Origin: UBA6263 sp049305865
GTDB taxonomy: Bacteria > Patescibacteriota > Gracilibacteria > Absconditabacterales > Absconditicoccaceae
DNA length: 7,104 bases
Direction: 5' to 3'
NCBI GenBank assembly: GCA_049305865.1
Contig: JBAQPP010000044.1
Location: 1-7,104 of the forward strand
The position numbers and the translations under genes are program-made. Below are positions 1-6,934 of this stretch, piece by piece. Below the pieces are notes generated by a model. The model was not told where the DNA came from, did not search any database, and was given only the letters and a program-made list of their open reading frames with translations. How positions within the stretch are numbered: the first letter of the stretch is position 1; each line of letters opens with the position of its first letter.

Positions 1-314
1 GCCTGAATATTATCAAAATTATTAGAATCATTTTCTTCAAAATCTTCTAGCTTTACTTCATCGACTTGTTCTTTTTGTAATCAAATATTTTGTAATGGCA
101 TTGATGGTAAAGTCAAATCAGATGTAGATATTTCGTTAGATTTAGCTTGAGGTACGATTTTTGTTTGTTGTTTTATGTCAGTCTGTTTATTAGCGATTGG
201 AGTTATAATATTTAAATTATTGTTCGATAAAAAATAATCTCCAAATAGAAAAACTACCCGTGAAATACTCAAAGCCAAATAAACAGCATGTTTCTCTTTT
301 TTACGCATATACAT
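1..314 (-). CDS. Unidentified protein with N-terminal membrane segment (3' part beyond window)
   Basis: The reading frame enters from beyond position 1, and 104 codons are visible when UGA is read as Gly (one in-frame TGA at 78-80). I do not recognise the family. The N-terminus is basic (MYMRKKEKH). A moderately hydrophobic stretch at about residues 10-29 (AVYLALSISRVVFLFGDYFL) could be a signal anchor or one membrane helix. It is followed by a polar Asn/Gln/Ser/Thr-rich linker and then an acidic region. This would suit a membrane-anchored protein whose main domain lies outside the visible part. Two ATGs in frame, at 314 and 308, could both serve; I took the upstream one. Neither has a Shine-Dalgarno sequence. 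A good promoter lies just upstream (342-369), so the gene is probably transcribed separately from uvrC although it follows it on the same strand. The gene call is fairly secure; the function is unknown. Confidence 0.7.
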
Positions 315-341
315 ATATAAATTAAATTAGTTTATATCCAA

Positions 342-369
342 ATTATAAGCAGAAAACAAATATGGTCAA
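342..369 (-). promoter_or_regulatory. Sigma-70-like promoter for the gene starting at 314
   Basis: On the minus strand there is TTGACC (364-369), a 16-bp spacer and TATAAT (342-347). Transcription would begin near 335, giving a leader of about 20 nt before the ATG at 314. The match to the housekeeping consensus is 5/6 and 6/6. In DNA this AT-rich, chance matches to the -10 element are common, so it is the paired -35 and the position that carry weight. Confidence 0.55.
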
Positions 370-407
370 AAAAAAATCATTGAAACAACAAGGATTAATT
401 GACAAAA

Positions 408-419
408 GATAAGATTATC
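408..419 (-). terminator. Possible weak terminator after uvrC
   Basis: Eleven bases past the uvrC stop, the minus strand carries a short GATA/TATC stem with a 4-nt loop, followed by TTTT. The stem is only 4-5 bp and has no GC clamp, so it is at best a weak intrinsic terminator. No better candidate is seen between uvrC and the next promoter. Confidence 0.2.
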
Positions 420-429
420 AAAAAATTGG

Positions 430-2121
430 TTATTTTTTCCATATTTTATTCATCTGGTTTTCTCTATAAGCATTGGAAAATCTGTGTGCTTCATTACGTA
501 TATTAACTAGAATTTTATCAGTTTGATCGTATATAAGAGCTATGCTTTTTATATTAAAATCTTTGTCAAAATAATAAATTTTTTCTCATATTTTCCCTTT
601 TGAACTAGTTTGTCATATTTTACTTTTTTTTCTAGCCTCTCATTTTCACAATGAAACAAAATCTATCTGGGCAAATATTTGATGAAAACTTTTATCTTCA
701 TCATAAAGTTTTTTTATGATTCATAATTGTCATTTTCATCAATCCAGGATAAACAAATTTGGTAAAAAATCTTTGTTTTTGAACCTACGAGTAATAAGCT
801 CTTTGAGGGAAGCATAATCATCTGGGCTATTTCATTGAGATATTTCGACAGTTATTTTGTATCTGCGATAATATTTTCTTTCTGCTAATCATCATAAGAA
901 ACAAGACAATCATCAACTGGTCCAGGATCATCATAAATGTGAGATATCGACGCATTCTATATGATATGGAAAATTTTTAAATTTATATCTGGATTGTAAA
1001 TTTTTTAATAATTCATTATTTAGATTTTCTCATTCAAAAGACGTAGATATGACATAGGAATCAAAAAATCATTCGATAAGTTTATCTATCTCTTGTATAT
1101 CAGATTTTGATAATTTTTTAATACATTTATTTATTCATATTATATTATCTGAATTGGTATTAAGTTTTACTGGAGTGATTTTGAAATCTCAGCATTCATT
1201 AGAAATAGATGAAATCAAAGAAGCAAAATCTGCGTCATCTTGATGAAATTTATGACGTATAATATCCACGAGTTTTCATTGATTGAAATATAAAAGAACA
1301 TAAACAAACCAGGCTCATATTTTCTTTATCTTAAAAATATATCATGTAATAGATCAAGTCAAAACTACTGTCTGTTGCTGTGATAATCCTTCGATATTAT
1401 TGTAAATATCTCTGAGTTTTGCAGCTCGTTCAAAATTTTGTAGTTGAATAGACTGATTGATTTGACTTAAAATTTCTTCCTGAATTGGCTTGATGTCTCA
1501 GTGAAAAAACGACTCAATATAATTGATAATTGATTTATAATTTTTAGTAATTTGTCATTCAGATAAATCTTTTTTGTTTTTCGAAATTAAATTGTTACTG
1601 CTTGCAATGGCCGATGGAAGACACCAACCTTTACATAATCAAAAATAATAATCTGAACACAATTTATGTTGCTTAAACTGTGATATTTTACATCATCTAT
1701 ATTGTAGTACTTGTCTAAGATATTGAAGAAAGTTTTTGAGCTGCATGGTATTATGTTTTGGTCATATATATATCGATCAATCATTAAATTTTTTTCTAGT
1801 AATATATATCTGGGGAAATTCTTCATTTGTGATTTTGATATAAGCATAAGAGTTAGATCACTTGAGCATATTGTTATAATAAGGTTTATGTTTTTTGATA
1901 AGGTTGTCCTCTAAATATAGAGCTTCACTTTCGTTTTGGGCTATTACAAAATCTACGGATTGTGCCTTAGATATCATTTCTTGTTTCCAAACCGATCACG
2001 GAGAAAAATATTGAGAAACTCTTTTTTGAAGAATCTTTGCTTTTCATATATACAAAATATTTCAAGTTTTATCCTTGAAAAAGTATACTCAGGCTTGATT
2101 TGGTATATGTGATATGTTCAT
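430..2121 (-). CDS. uvrC: UvrABC system protein C (excinuclease subunit C), lacking the C-terminal HhH domain
   Basis: UvrC makes the 3' and 5' cuts on either side of a lesion in nucleotide excision repair after loading by UvrA/UvrB. The frame is 563 residues and reads through 34 TGA codons as Gly. The N-terminal GIY-YIG nuclease shows GVY (11-13), YIG (24-26), Arg34 and Glu71 in YLEDNLIK. Four cysteines at 144, 155, 163 and 167 match the spacing of the UvrC iron-sulfur site. A UVR-type UvrB-binding helix pair lies at about 212-247. The RNase H-like nuclease has D392 (CVDISH), D460 (LDGGKGQL) and H546 (NEAHRF), the expected DDH triad. The protein stops 17 residues after this His, so the usual tandem helix-hairpin-helix DNA-binding tail is absent, and none is encoded in the 115 bp downstream. 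The ATG at 2121 puts 10 residues before GVY, normal for the family. The frame stays open upstream to an ATG at 2304, but that extension is low-complexity and unlike UvrC. No Shine-Dalgarno is seen. Confidence 0.96.
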
Positions 2122-2150
2122 ATGATTGATAGTAATTAATTTACTGTTAA

Positions 2151-2178
2151 TAAATAAAAATATGAAGAGCTTTTGCAA
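2151..2178 (-). promoter_or_regulatory. Tentative uvrC promoter
   Basis: On the minus strand there is TTGCAA (2173-2178), a 16-bp spacer and TATTTA (2151-2156). The leader before the uvrC ATG would be about 22 nt. Both boxes are imperfect. An alternative is initiation further upstream, with the hairpin at 2185-2201 lying in the leader. Confidence 0.25.
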
Positions 2179-2184
2179 GCACTT

Positions 2185-2201
2185 AAAAACCAAAGGTTTT
2201 T
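2185..2201. repeat. Inverted repeat (AAAAACC/GGTTTTT) between divergent genes
   Basis: A perfect 7-bp inverted repeat with a 3-base loop (AAA) is followed on the plus strand by two more T residues. It resembles a small intrinsic terminator but lies between two genes that diverge, where no transcript is expected to end. A second small inverted repeat, GCTT/AAGC, sits beside it at 2169-2180. It could be an operator, a leader hairpin of uvrC, or insulation against antisense transcription. Confidence 0.45.
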
Positions 2202-2229
2202 TTGACAAATAAAAAATTATGGATAAAAT
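2202..2229 (+). promoter_or_regulatory. Sigma-70-like promoter for the 2260-4614 gene pair
   Basis: TTGACA (2202-2207) is a perfect -35. A 16-bp spacer leads to TAAAAT (2224-2229). A perfect TATAAT also sits at 2230-2235, but its spacing of 22 bp from the -35 is too long. Transcription would start near 2236, leaving a leader of about 25 nt. Confidence 0.5.
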
Positions 2230-2259
2230 TATAATATTTAAAAGATTATAGAAAATATT

Positions 2260-2550
2260 ATGGACAAAAAGGAATATATTTTGAGAATGTTGGATATTCT
2301 TCAAAACACTTGGCCACTAGCTAGATGACTGAGATTATTGGTGGAATCAAATAATGTAAACGATGACATTATAGATATTTTGATAAATACATTTCAAGAA
2401 ACTATAAAAAATATCCAAGATAACATAGTAAAAGATAAGCTAAAAAATGCATCATCATTTCTACAGGAGCTTAAACAAAGAGAGATAGAAGAAAAAGCCA
2501 ATGATGAATCAGATATAGCAAAATTAGAAGAATTATTGGCAAATATATAA
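2260..2550 (+). CDS. Small helical protein of unknown function
   Basis: This gene encodes 96 residues. It begins MDKKEYILRMLDILQNTWPL and contains one in-frame TGA, read as Gly in ARGLRLL. The N-terminal third has alternating hydrophobic and charged residues with a Trp-Pro. The rest is strongly predicted to be helical, with many Lys/Glu and regular Ile/Leu spacing. It ends in an acidic tail with an EELLAN motif. There is no signal peptide or membrane segment, so it is likely cytoplasmic and perhaps forms a coiled-coil dimer. I do not recognise the family. The start at 2260 is chosen because it lies about 25 nt past a good promoter and includes the well-formed N-terminal helix. With standard code only the part from 2338 would be seen. 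It is 24 bp upstream of, and co-directional with, the 679-residue gene, so the two may be co-transcribed and act together. Confidence 0.75.
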
Positions 2551-2560
2551 TTTTATTTAT

Positions 2561-2566
2561 TATAAT
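2561..2566 (+). promoter_or_regulatory. TATAAT box 8 nt before the 2575 start
   Basis: A perfect -10 hexamer lies in the 24-bp gap between the two plus-strand genes. A poor -35 (TTGGCA, 2536-2541) lies 19 bp away. If used, the transcript would begin almost at the ATG, giving a leaderless mRNA. The gap is so AT-rich that chance is a real alternative. Confidence 0.25.
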
Positions 2567-2574
2567 AATTTACA

Positions 2575-4614
2575 ATGAGTTGAGGAGAAATTAAAAATGA
2601 AGAGATCAAAGTACCAGTAAAGGTAGAAGCAAATGAAAATAAGATGAAACAAAACTTTGAAGATAATTTAAAAAACATAAAAAGTGTGTTGGACACACAG
2701 GATGATTATAAAAATTGAAAAAAACTAGAAGATGCTGATAATATTTCTAATATGCTAGACTGTAGTTTTGAAGCATGATTAAATACCTTAAACGCTGATA
2801 CAAAATGAAAAGAAGATATAAAAAATATGTTTGATAATACAAACAATATATTGAATAAAGATTTCAAGGAAAAAGCCGCAAATGATCCAGATAGAATGGC
2901 AATAGAAGCATTAAAGAATTTCTTACTTCCGATGTTTGCAGATGTATCTGAATGAATAAATATAAATACTACAAACCAAAAAGCAGAATGATATAATGCA
3001 AATGAAAATGGTTGAAAAAGTATTATAGAATGATTTAAAACAGACTTACAAAAAAATGAATATAAATATTTACCATGAATACAAACAATAGAAGCTGCTT
3101 TAAATAATCCATCAAAAGCTAATATACAAGTATTACAAACATTTTTACTTAGTAAGATAACAGATACTAAACAGAAATTAGATTTTTATAAATCGTCTTG
3201 GAAGTGACAAAAAAATGCTACACAAATGCCTACAGATATTGTAGTAGAACCTGACTGATGATTTGGTGAATGAACAAAAACAGCTTTAAAAAATTATTTA
3301 GATAATTTCTCAAAAACATATAATGAAAATCTTTCAAACAAGGATGAAATTATTACCCAAACAGAAACTAAAAAAGAAGAGATAAAAAATAAACAAGATA
3401 AACAAGAAAAAATAAAAGTCGAAGAAACAAATACTGATACTCAAGCTCAAAAGAATCTAGATAAAAGCGATGTAACTTATTCTAATCCAGAACAGATAAA
3501 TAAAGAAGTATCTATAGAATGAGGACAAGTAAAATATAGATGAGAAAGTAAAAATATTTTTGATTTATCAAATAATAATCTAAATAGAGGATGAAAATCT
3601 TTTGCTTGACCATTATTACCAGTTACAAATGTAGACGGTCTAGATCAGTGAAAACTAAGTAAACGGAAAGATGAAGTAGATAAAAAACTCGATAAAAATA
3701 TCGTTACTTATGATGATAAAACCAATACATATAAATATAAATGAGAAAATATAAAAAGAGAAAATATATGATGAAATGAATGACAAAAAACCTTAGAAAA
3801 TCGACAAAATGAAGTAGATAAAAAATTAATGTCAGATAATAATGAGGAAAGATCTTCAACTATAGAAACATCTGCTGATCAAAAAACAACAAGAAAAGTT
3901 GTAGATTTTGTCTGAGATAATTGACAAAAAATAGTAACAGAAAAACAAAATGATGACCTATCATCAACAAAAACAGTAGATATTCAAAGATGAGAAAGAG
4001 AAAAAGTAGTTACTACTCAATTAGATAAAGAATGAAATGTAGTAAATAAAACTAAAGTAAAAGAAGATGGCGATTCTTTTAAAGAAAAGGCTAAAGATAA
4101 AGATTGGGTATTAAAAGATAAGGCTGATCAATGAAAAGAATTTGTCTCTGCATCTAAGCAAGATATTTTGAATGCAATTGAAAAATCAAAAGGTTTAATA
4201 TCTAATTACGAAATAAATATTGATTGAAATTGAAGAATAAACATACAAGCAAAAGATAAAGAAAGTCAGATACAGAAGAATGAATTTTTGAATGAACTTA
4301 ATCGTGTATTACTAGAAAATTGAATTGTTCAAATAGATATGAAAAATTATAAATTCAAATGAGAGAAAAATTGAAATAAAGACGTAGTCGACAAGCTTAT
4401 ATTCGAAGTATGACCAGATACAAAAAGAGAAGTTACTAAAGTTGAAACTACTGCTGAGAAACAACCTACTGTAGTAAATCCTACTACTGAGAAACAACCC
4501 GCTGTAGTTAATCCTACTGCTGAACAAGTACGTAATCAAATAAATGAAGACTTTGGCGTTGGAAAAACTCCATCTTTTTGACGCGATGAGAATGGAAAGC
4601 TTAAACGAAATTAA
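2575..4614 (+). CDS. Large hydrophilic repeat-containing protein, unknown function, possible PG-binding-like motif
   Basis: This is a 679-residue frame, visible only with UGA = Gly: 34 TGA and 11 GGN glycine codons, ending at TAA. No signal peptide or membrane helix is seen. Residues 1-180 are mostly helical and charged. Residues 184-195 (IQVLQTFLLSKI) and 226-245, with DGGFGEGTKTAL, resemble the two halves of a peptidoglycan-binding type 1 domain (LQ..L, then DG.FG..T..A), separated by an unusually long insert. This assignment is an inference. Residues 255-300 are a Lys/Glu/Gln-rich linker. Residues 301-418 hold two related modules, each with a KY(R/K)GE motif and ending in EVDKKL. Residues 430-500 look like beta repeats (REKVVTTQLDKEGNVVNKTK). 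Residues 525-615 look like a compact alpha/beta domain. An 11-residue tandem repeat follows, then a basic tail. It probably works with the small upstream gene. It could be a scaffold or a protein exported by a non-classical route. Confidence 0.88.
4450..4527 (+). repeat. In-gene tandem repeat, 33-bp unit (about 2.4 copies)
   Basis: Unit 1 (4450-4482) and unit 2 (4483-4515) encode T(A/T)EKQP(T/A)VVNP, and a partial third copy (4516-4527) encodes TAEQ. The copies differ at a few mostly silent positions, so this is a recent or conserved in-frame duplication. A Pro/Thr-rich repeat like this is typical of an extended linker before a terminal segment. Confidence 0.85.
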
Positions 4615-4617
4615 CTC

Positions 4618-4649
4618 AATTGAAAAAAATATAGAATAATTGAAAAAAA
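4618..4649. repeat. Direct repeat AATTGAAAAAAA, two copies 20 bp apart, in a convergent junction
   Basis: Identical 12-mers lie at 4618-4629 and 4638-4649 in the 57-bp gap between the plus-strand 679-residue gene and the minus-strand grpE. On the minus strand these are two T7 tracts downstream of grpE, preceded by a palindrome ATATAATTATAT (4654-4665). Together they could act as a weak terminator for grpE, but the stem has no GC pairs. No convincing terminator for the plus-strand gene is visible. Confidence 0.5.
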
Positions 4650-4671
4650 CTAGATATAATTATATTCATTC

Positions 4672-5298
4672 TTAACTACCTATAACGACCTTGGAAGTAG
4701 TAATTACTTTTACTTCTCAGTCTTTTTTGTAATAGAATCATCTTTCAAATTCTTGGATGATTTTTCATTTCATATCTGGATCTTGGGATGGCAGCATAGA
4801 AATAGGCTCGTGATATAATCCATCTGGAGTTTCTCAGATAGACACTATAGGATATATATTCATAGATTCCAAAGTTTTGATGAAATTGTCGTAGACTATC
4901 TGTACTCATTTTGTCAGCGGATCTTGTAAGTGCTCACTTGTAATATTTTCTAGAGATTTTCTAAGATCTTCTAGAAATGGAAGAAATTTCTTGACTACAC
5001 TTATAAGTGAATCCAAATTTATTGTCTTACTTTTCTCGTCTGTCTGTCTGATGAATCTATCAAAATCCATTTTGAGATTGATATAATCATATTGTGCTCT
5101 TTTAGCCATTTCTGTAAGCTCTTGTTTTTCTTTTTCCAGCTGAATAATTTGTAATTTCAAAGATTTAACTTCATCAGAATCTTGATCTTGAATCAAAGAC
5201 TGATCTGTATTTTCTAAGTCAGATTTTTGTTGTATGATTTCTTCAAGTTTTTTTTGTAATTCATCATTCTGTTTATCATCATGTTGTTTCTTGGACAT
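4672..5298 (-). CDS. grpE: GrpE, nucleotide exchange factor for DnaK
   Basis: GrpE dimers release ADP from the Hsp70 chaperone DnaK in the cytoplasm. The frame is 208 residues, a usual length, with five TGA codons read as Gly. Residues 1-45 are polar and disordered. Residues 45-125 form the long dimerising coiled coil, including the typical AKRAQYDYINLKMDFDRF stretch and the FLPFLEDLRKSLEN helix. The C-terminal beta-wing domain (about 148-208) has IGETPDGLYHEPISMLPS, corresponding to the GE...D..LHEA.S..PS signature, then ERGFYYKKDGEVKVI and a final TSKVVIGS. Under standard code the protein would be cut at residue 130, losing the domain that contacts DnaK. The start at 5298 is the natural one, with no Shine-Dalgarno. 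It lies 32 bp after the VanY-like gene and is probably co-transcribed with it, as I see no separate promoter or CIRCE (HrcA) operator. dnaK, dnaJ and hrcA are not in the window. Confidence 0.93.
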
Positions 5299-5330
5299 AC
5301 TAATGGATTAATAACTAAAATCTAATAATT

Positions 5331-6137
5331 CTAAATTTTATATTCTACAGCATGCATTATAAAGTATTCTGCTATCGTAAGATCGTTATCATGGAGATAT
5401 GTTGCGAATGGAATACCTACAAATCTTCGATGTCGATGTTCTGCCATTTTACCATCTATTTCTACTCACTTTTTATATGTATTATGGAATCCATATTTAT
5501 AAGCGTTTTGATCCATCCGATTATAATAATCTGATCATGTTGTCATCTGTATTGTTTTTCAATTTTTACTAGCTACGCTTATATCTACTGCCAATCATGC
5601 TTGATGTTCACTAGATCATGGCTCTGCACATCTTTTTTTTTCACATCAATTTTTGAGTAATGAATTTTGAAATCAGTAGGATCTATAGGCACTTACGATA
5701 TAAAGTTTATTAGATTTATTGAAGTGGTCTCGGAAGGCCCATGCCATATCTGCAAATGCTATACCAGCTGAAGATCTAAGCGAAAATTTGGATGATTTAT
5801 TGTATGTGAAATTGGAAATAATAGGACTAAGATCTAACGGTTTATAAGTAGGATCTGAGAATGGATTGGAATCGTTCAAATATCTTTGAAATGATCAATC
5901 TGATTTGAGATCAAATGTCGCCTTATATTTTTTTTTACTTTGATTTACTATTCAGGAAATATTGGAAACAATACCAAAGTCTAATGTATTCTCAGATTGG
6001 TCGTTTAAATCTGAGTCTAATTGAGATCAGAAATCTTTTTGAGCATTAGCGTAGTTTTGCCGGAAAATATAAAAAAATATTCATATAAAAATTCATATTA
6101 CCGATAGTCATATAGAGAATCTATTTTTTGAGCCCAT
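5331..6137 (-). CDS. Membrane-anchored D-alanyl-D-alanine carboxypeptidase, VanY/DacB (peptidase M15B) family
   Basis: Enzymes of this family are zinc peptidases that remove the terminal D-Ala from peptidoglycan stem peptides outside the membrane. The frame is 268 residues with 13 TGA codons read as Gly, ending at TAG. A basic start and one hydrophobic helix (residues 9-25, rich in Ile and Phe with three TGA-encoded Gly) form a signal anchor. A linker of about 90 residues follows. The M15B core shows SAYRSY (149-154), PGSSEHQAGLAVD (173-185) with likely zinc ligands His178 and Asp185, and YGF (215-217). The C-terminal motif is EHRHRRFVG (233-241), which places catalytic Glu233 and zinc ligand His236 but has His-Arg where the family usually has Pro-Trp (EPWH). 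Cys165 and Cys170 flank a short loop just before the zinc motif and could form a disulfide. The ATG at 6137 is the only start that includes the anchor. A promoter lies 36 bp upstream. Confidence 0.9.
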
Positions 6138-6172
6138 ATTGTAGGTAGAAGTATTTATTAAATATAGGTGGT

Positions 6173-6200
6173 ATTATAAAAAAAAGAAATCAGATTACAA
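6173..6200 (-). promoter_or_regulatory. Sigma-70-like promoter for the carboxypeptidase-grpE pair
   Basis: On the minus strand there is TTGTAA (6195-6200), a 16-bp spacer and TATAAT (6173-6178). Transcription would begin near 6166, leaving a leader of about 28 nt. A T8 run lies within the spacer. Confidence 0.45.
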
Positions 6201-6292
6201 ATTTTTTTAAAAATTTTTAAATATAATTTTCGTCTATAAATTAGAAGCTAAATAAATATATTGGTATCAATTTAGATTTGCTAGCTAGTTTA
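6201..6292. other. AT-rich divergent intergenic region before the sigma factor gene
   Basis: A run of alternating A- and T-tracts (about 6201-6220) separates the minus-strand promoter from the sigma gene. Possible plus-strand -10 elements are TATAAT (6222-6227), TATAAA (6235-6240) and an extended-type TGGTATCAAT (6262-6271), but none has a convincing -35. CGTC at 6231-6234 resembles an ECF -10 core, but no GGAAC-like -35 lies at the right distance. I therefore do not assign the sigma gene a promoter. Confidence 0.35.
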
Positions 6293-6898
6293 ATGTTTAC
6301 AATGTTTGGTGATAATCAAATTTCTTCACTTTGAAAGTTAAATGATGAAGAATTGTCTAATAGAGTGAAAGAATGAGACAATCAGGCGTTTGAGGTGTTG
6401 TATGACAAGTACAAGGATAAGATATTTTCTTATGTACGAAATATTTTGAATTACAACAAAGATGATGCCACAACTGTTTTGAGTGATGTATTTATCAAAG
6501 TATTTGAATATATAAAAAGCTATGAAGTGAAGAACTTCAAAACATTTATTTATAGAATAGCTCATAATACGGCTATTGATCTTATAAGGACCAGCAAAAC
6601 AGGAATATATACAGATGAAGAAAATGCAAAACTAGTAGAAGATAAACAGAGTATGATTGAAAAAGAAAATCTAAACACACAATTTAAACAAAATATTATG
6701 ATTTGATTTCTGAGTCAGATTGAAGAAAAATTTAGAAATGTCTTATACCTATACTATTTTGAAGAAAAATCCTATGAAGAAATTGCTGAAATTATGGAAA
6801 GTAATAAAAATAGTGTATGAACTATGATTTCCAATGCAAAAAAAATATTAAAAGAAAAAATCAAAGATGAAAATATTATAAGAGAATTGGAAAACTAG
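6293..6898 (+). CDS. ECF-type RNA polymerase sigma-70 factor
   Basis: Alternative sigma factors of this group direct RNA polymerase to small regulons and are usually held by a membrane anti-sigma factor. The frame is 201 residues with four TGA codons read as Gly, ending at TAG. Region 2 (about 28-101) shows DNQAFEVLYDKYKDKIFSYV, then a DVFIKVFEYI helix and FIYRIAHNTAIDLIR, the -10 recognition part. A linker follows (102-135). Region 4 (about 138-190) shows FRNVLYLYYFEEKSYEEIAEIM and then NSVGTMISNAKKILKEK, the helix-turn-helix that reads the -35; the Gly of VGT is a TGA. Regions 1 and 3 are absent, as expected for the group. Two ATGs are in frame, at 6293 and 6302 (201 or 198 residues); neither has a Shine-Dalgarno and both precede the conserved part. 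The gene diverges from the carboxypeptidase and is followed after 36 bp by a membrane-protein gene. Standard code would show only residues 35-137. Confidence 0.92.
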
Positions 6899-6934
6899 AT
6901 CTTCAAGTGAATTAATATCATAAAAACTATCATC

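Noticed and set aside
1711..1914. Plus-strand ORF of 67 codons and minus-strand ORF 1587-1847
   Set aside because: Both lie out of frame inside uvrC, which is well supported by motifs on the minus strand; they are shadows.
2089..2304. Longer N-terminus for uvrC from the ATG at 2304
   Set aside because: The frame is open, but the added 61 residues are low-complexity Ile/Phe/Leu-rich translation of AT-rich intergenic DNA, overlap a promoter, and UvrC normally starts about 10-15 residues before GVY.
4312..4539. Minus-strand ORF rich in Ser/Phe/Tyr
   Set aside because: Antisense to the 679-residue gene; its repeats mirror the lysine/glutamate-rich codons and the tandem repeat of that gene.
4615..4671. 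CRISPR-like or mobile-element repeat
   Set aside because: There are only two short A-rich copies in a 57-bp gap, with no spacers, terminal inverted repeats or transposase.
5352..5534. Plus-strand ORF of 60 codons
   Set aside because: Antisense shadow of the peptidase gene, covering its conserved EHRHRRFVG motif.
6201..6292. ECF-type autoregulatory promoter (CGTC at 6231)
   Set aside because: No GGAAC-like -35 lies 16-17 bp upstream, so the tetramer alone is not evidence.
6338..6565. Minus-strand ORF of 75 codons
   Set aside because: Antisense shadow of sigma factor region 2.
430..6898. Many pseudogenes or decayed genes with frequent TGA stops
   Set aside because: There are no frameshifts and no in-frame TAA or TAG, and the TGAs sit at glycine positions of conserved motifs, so the genes are intact under code 25.
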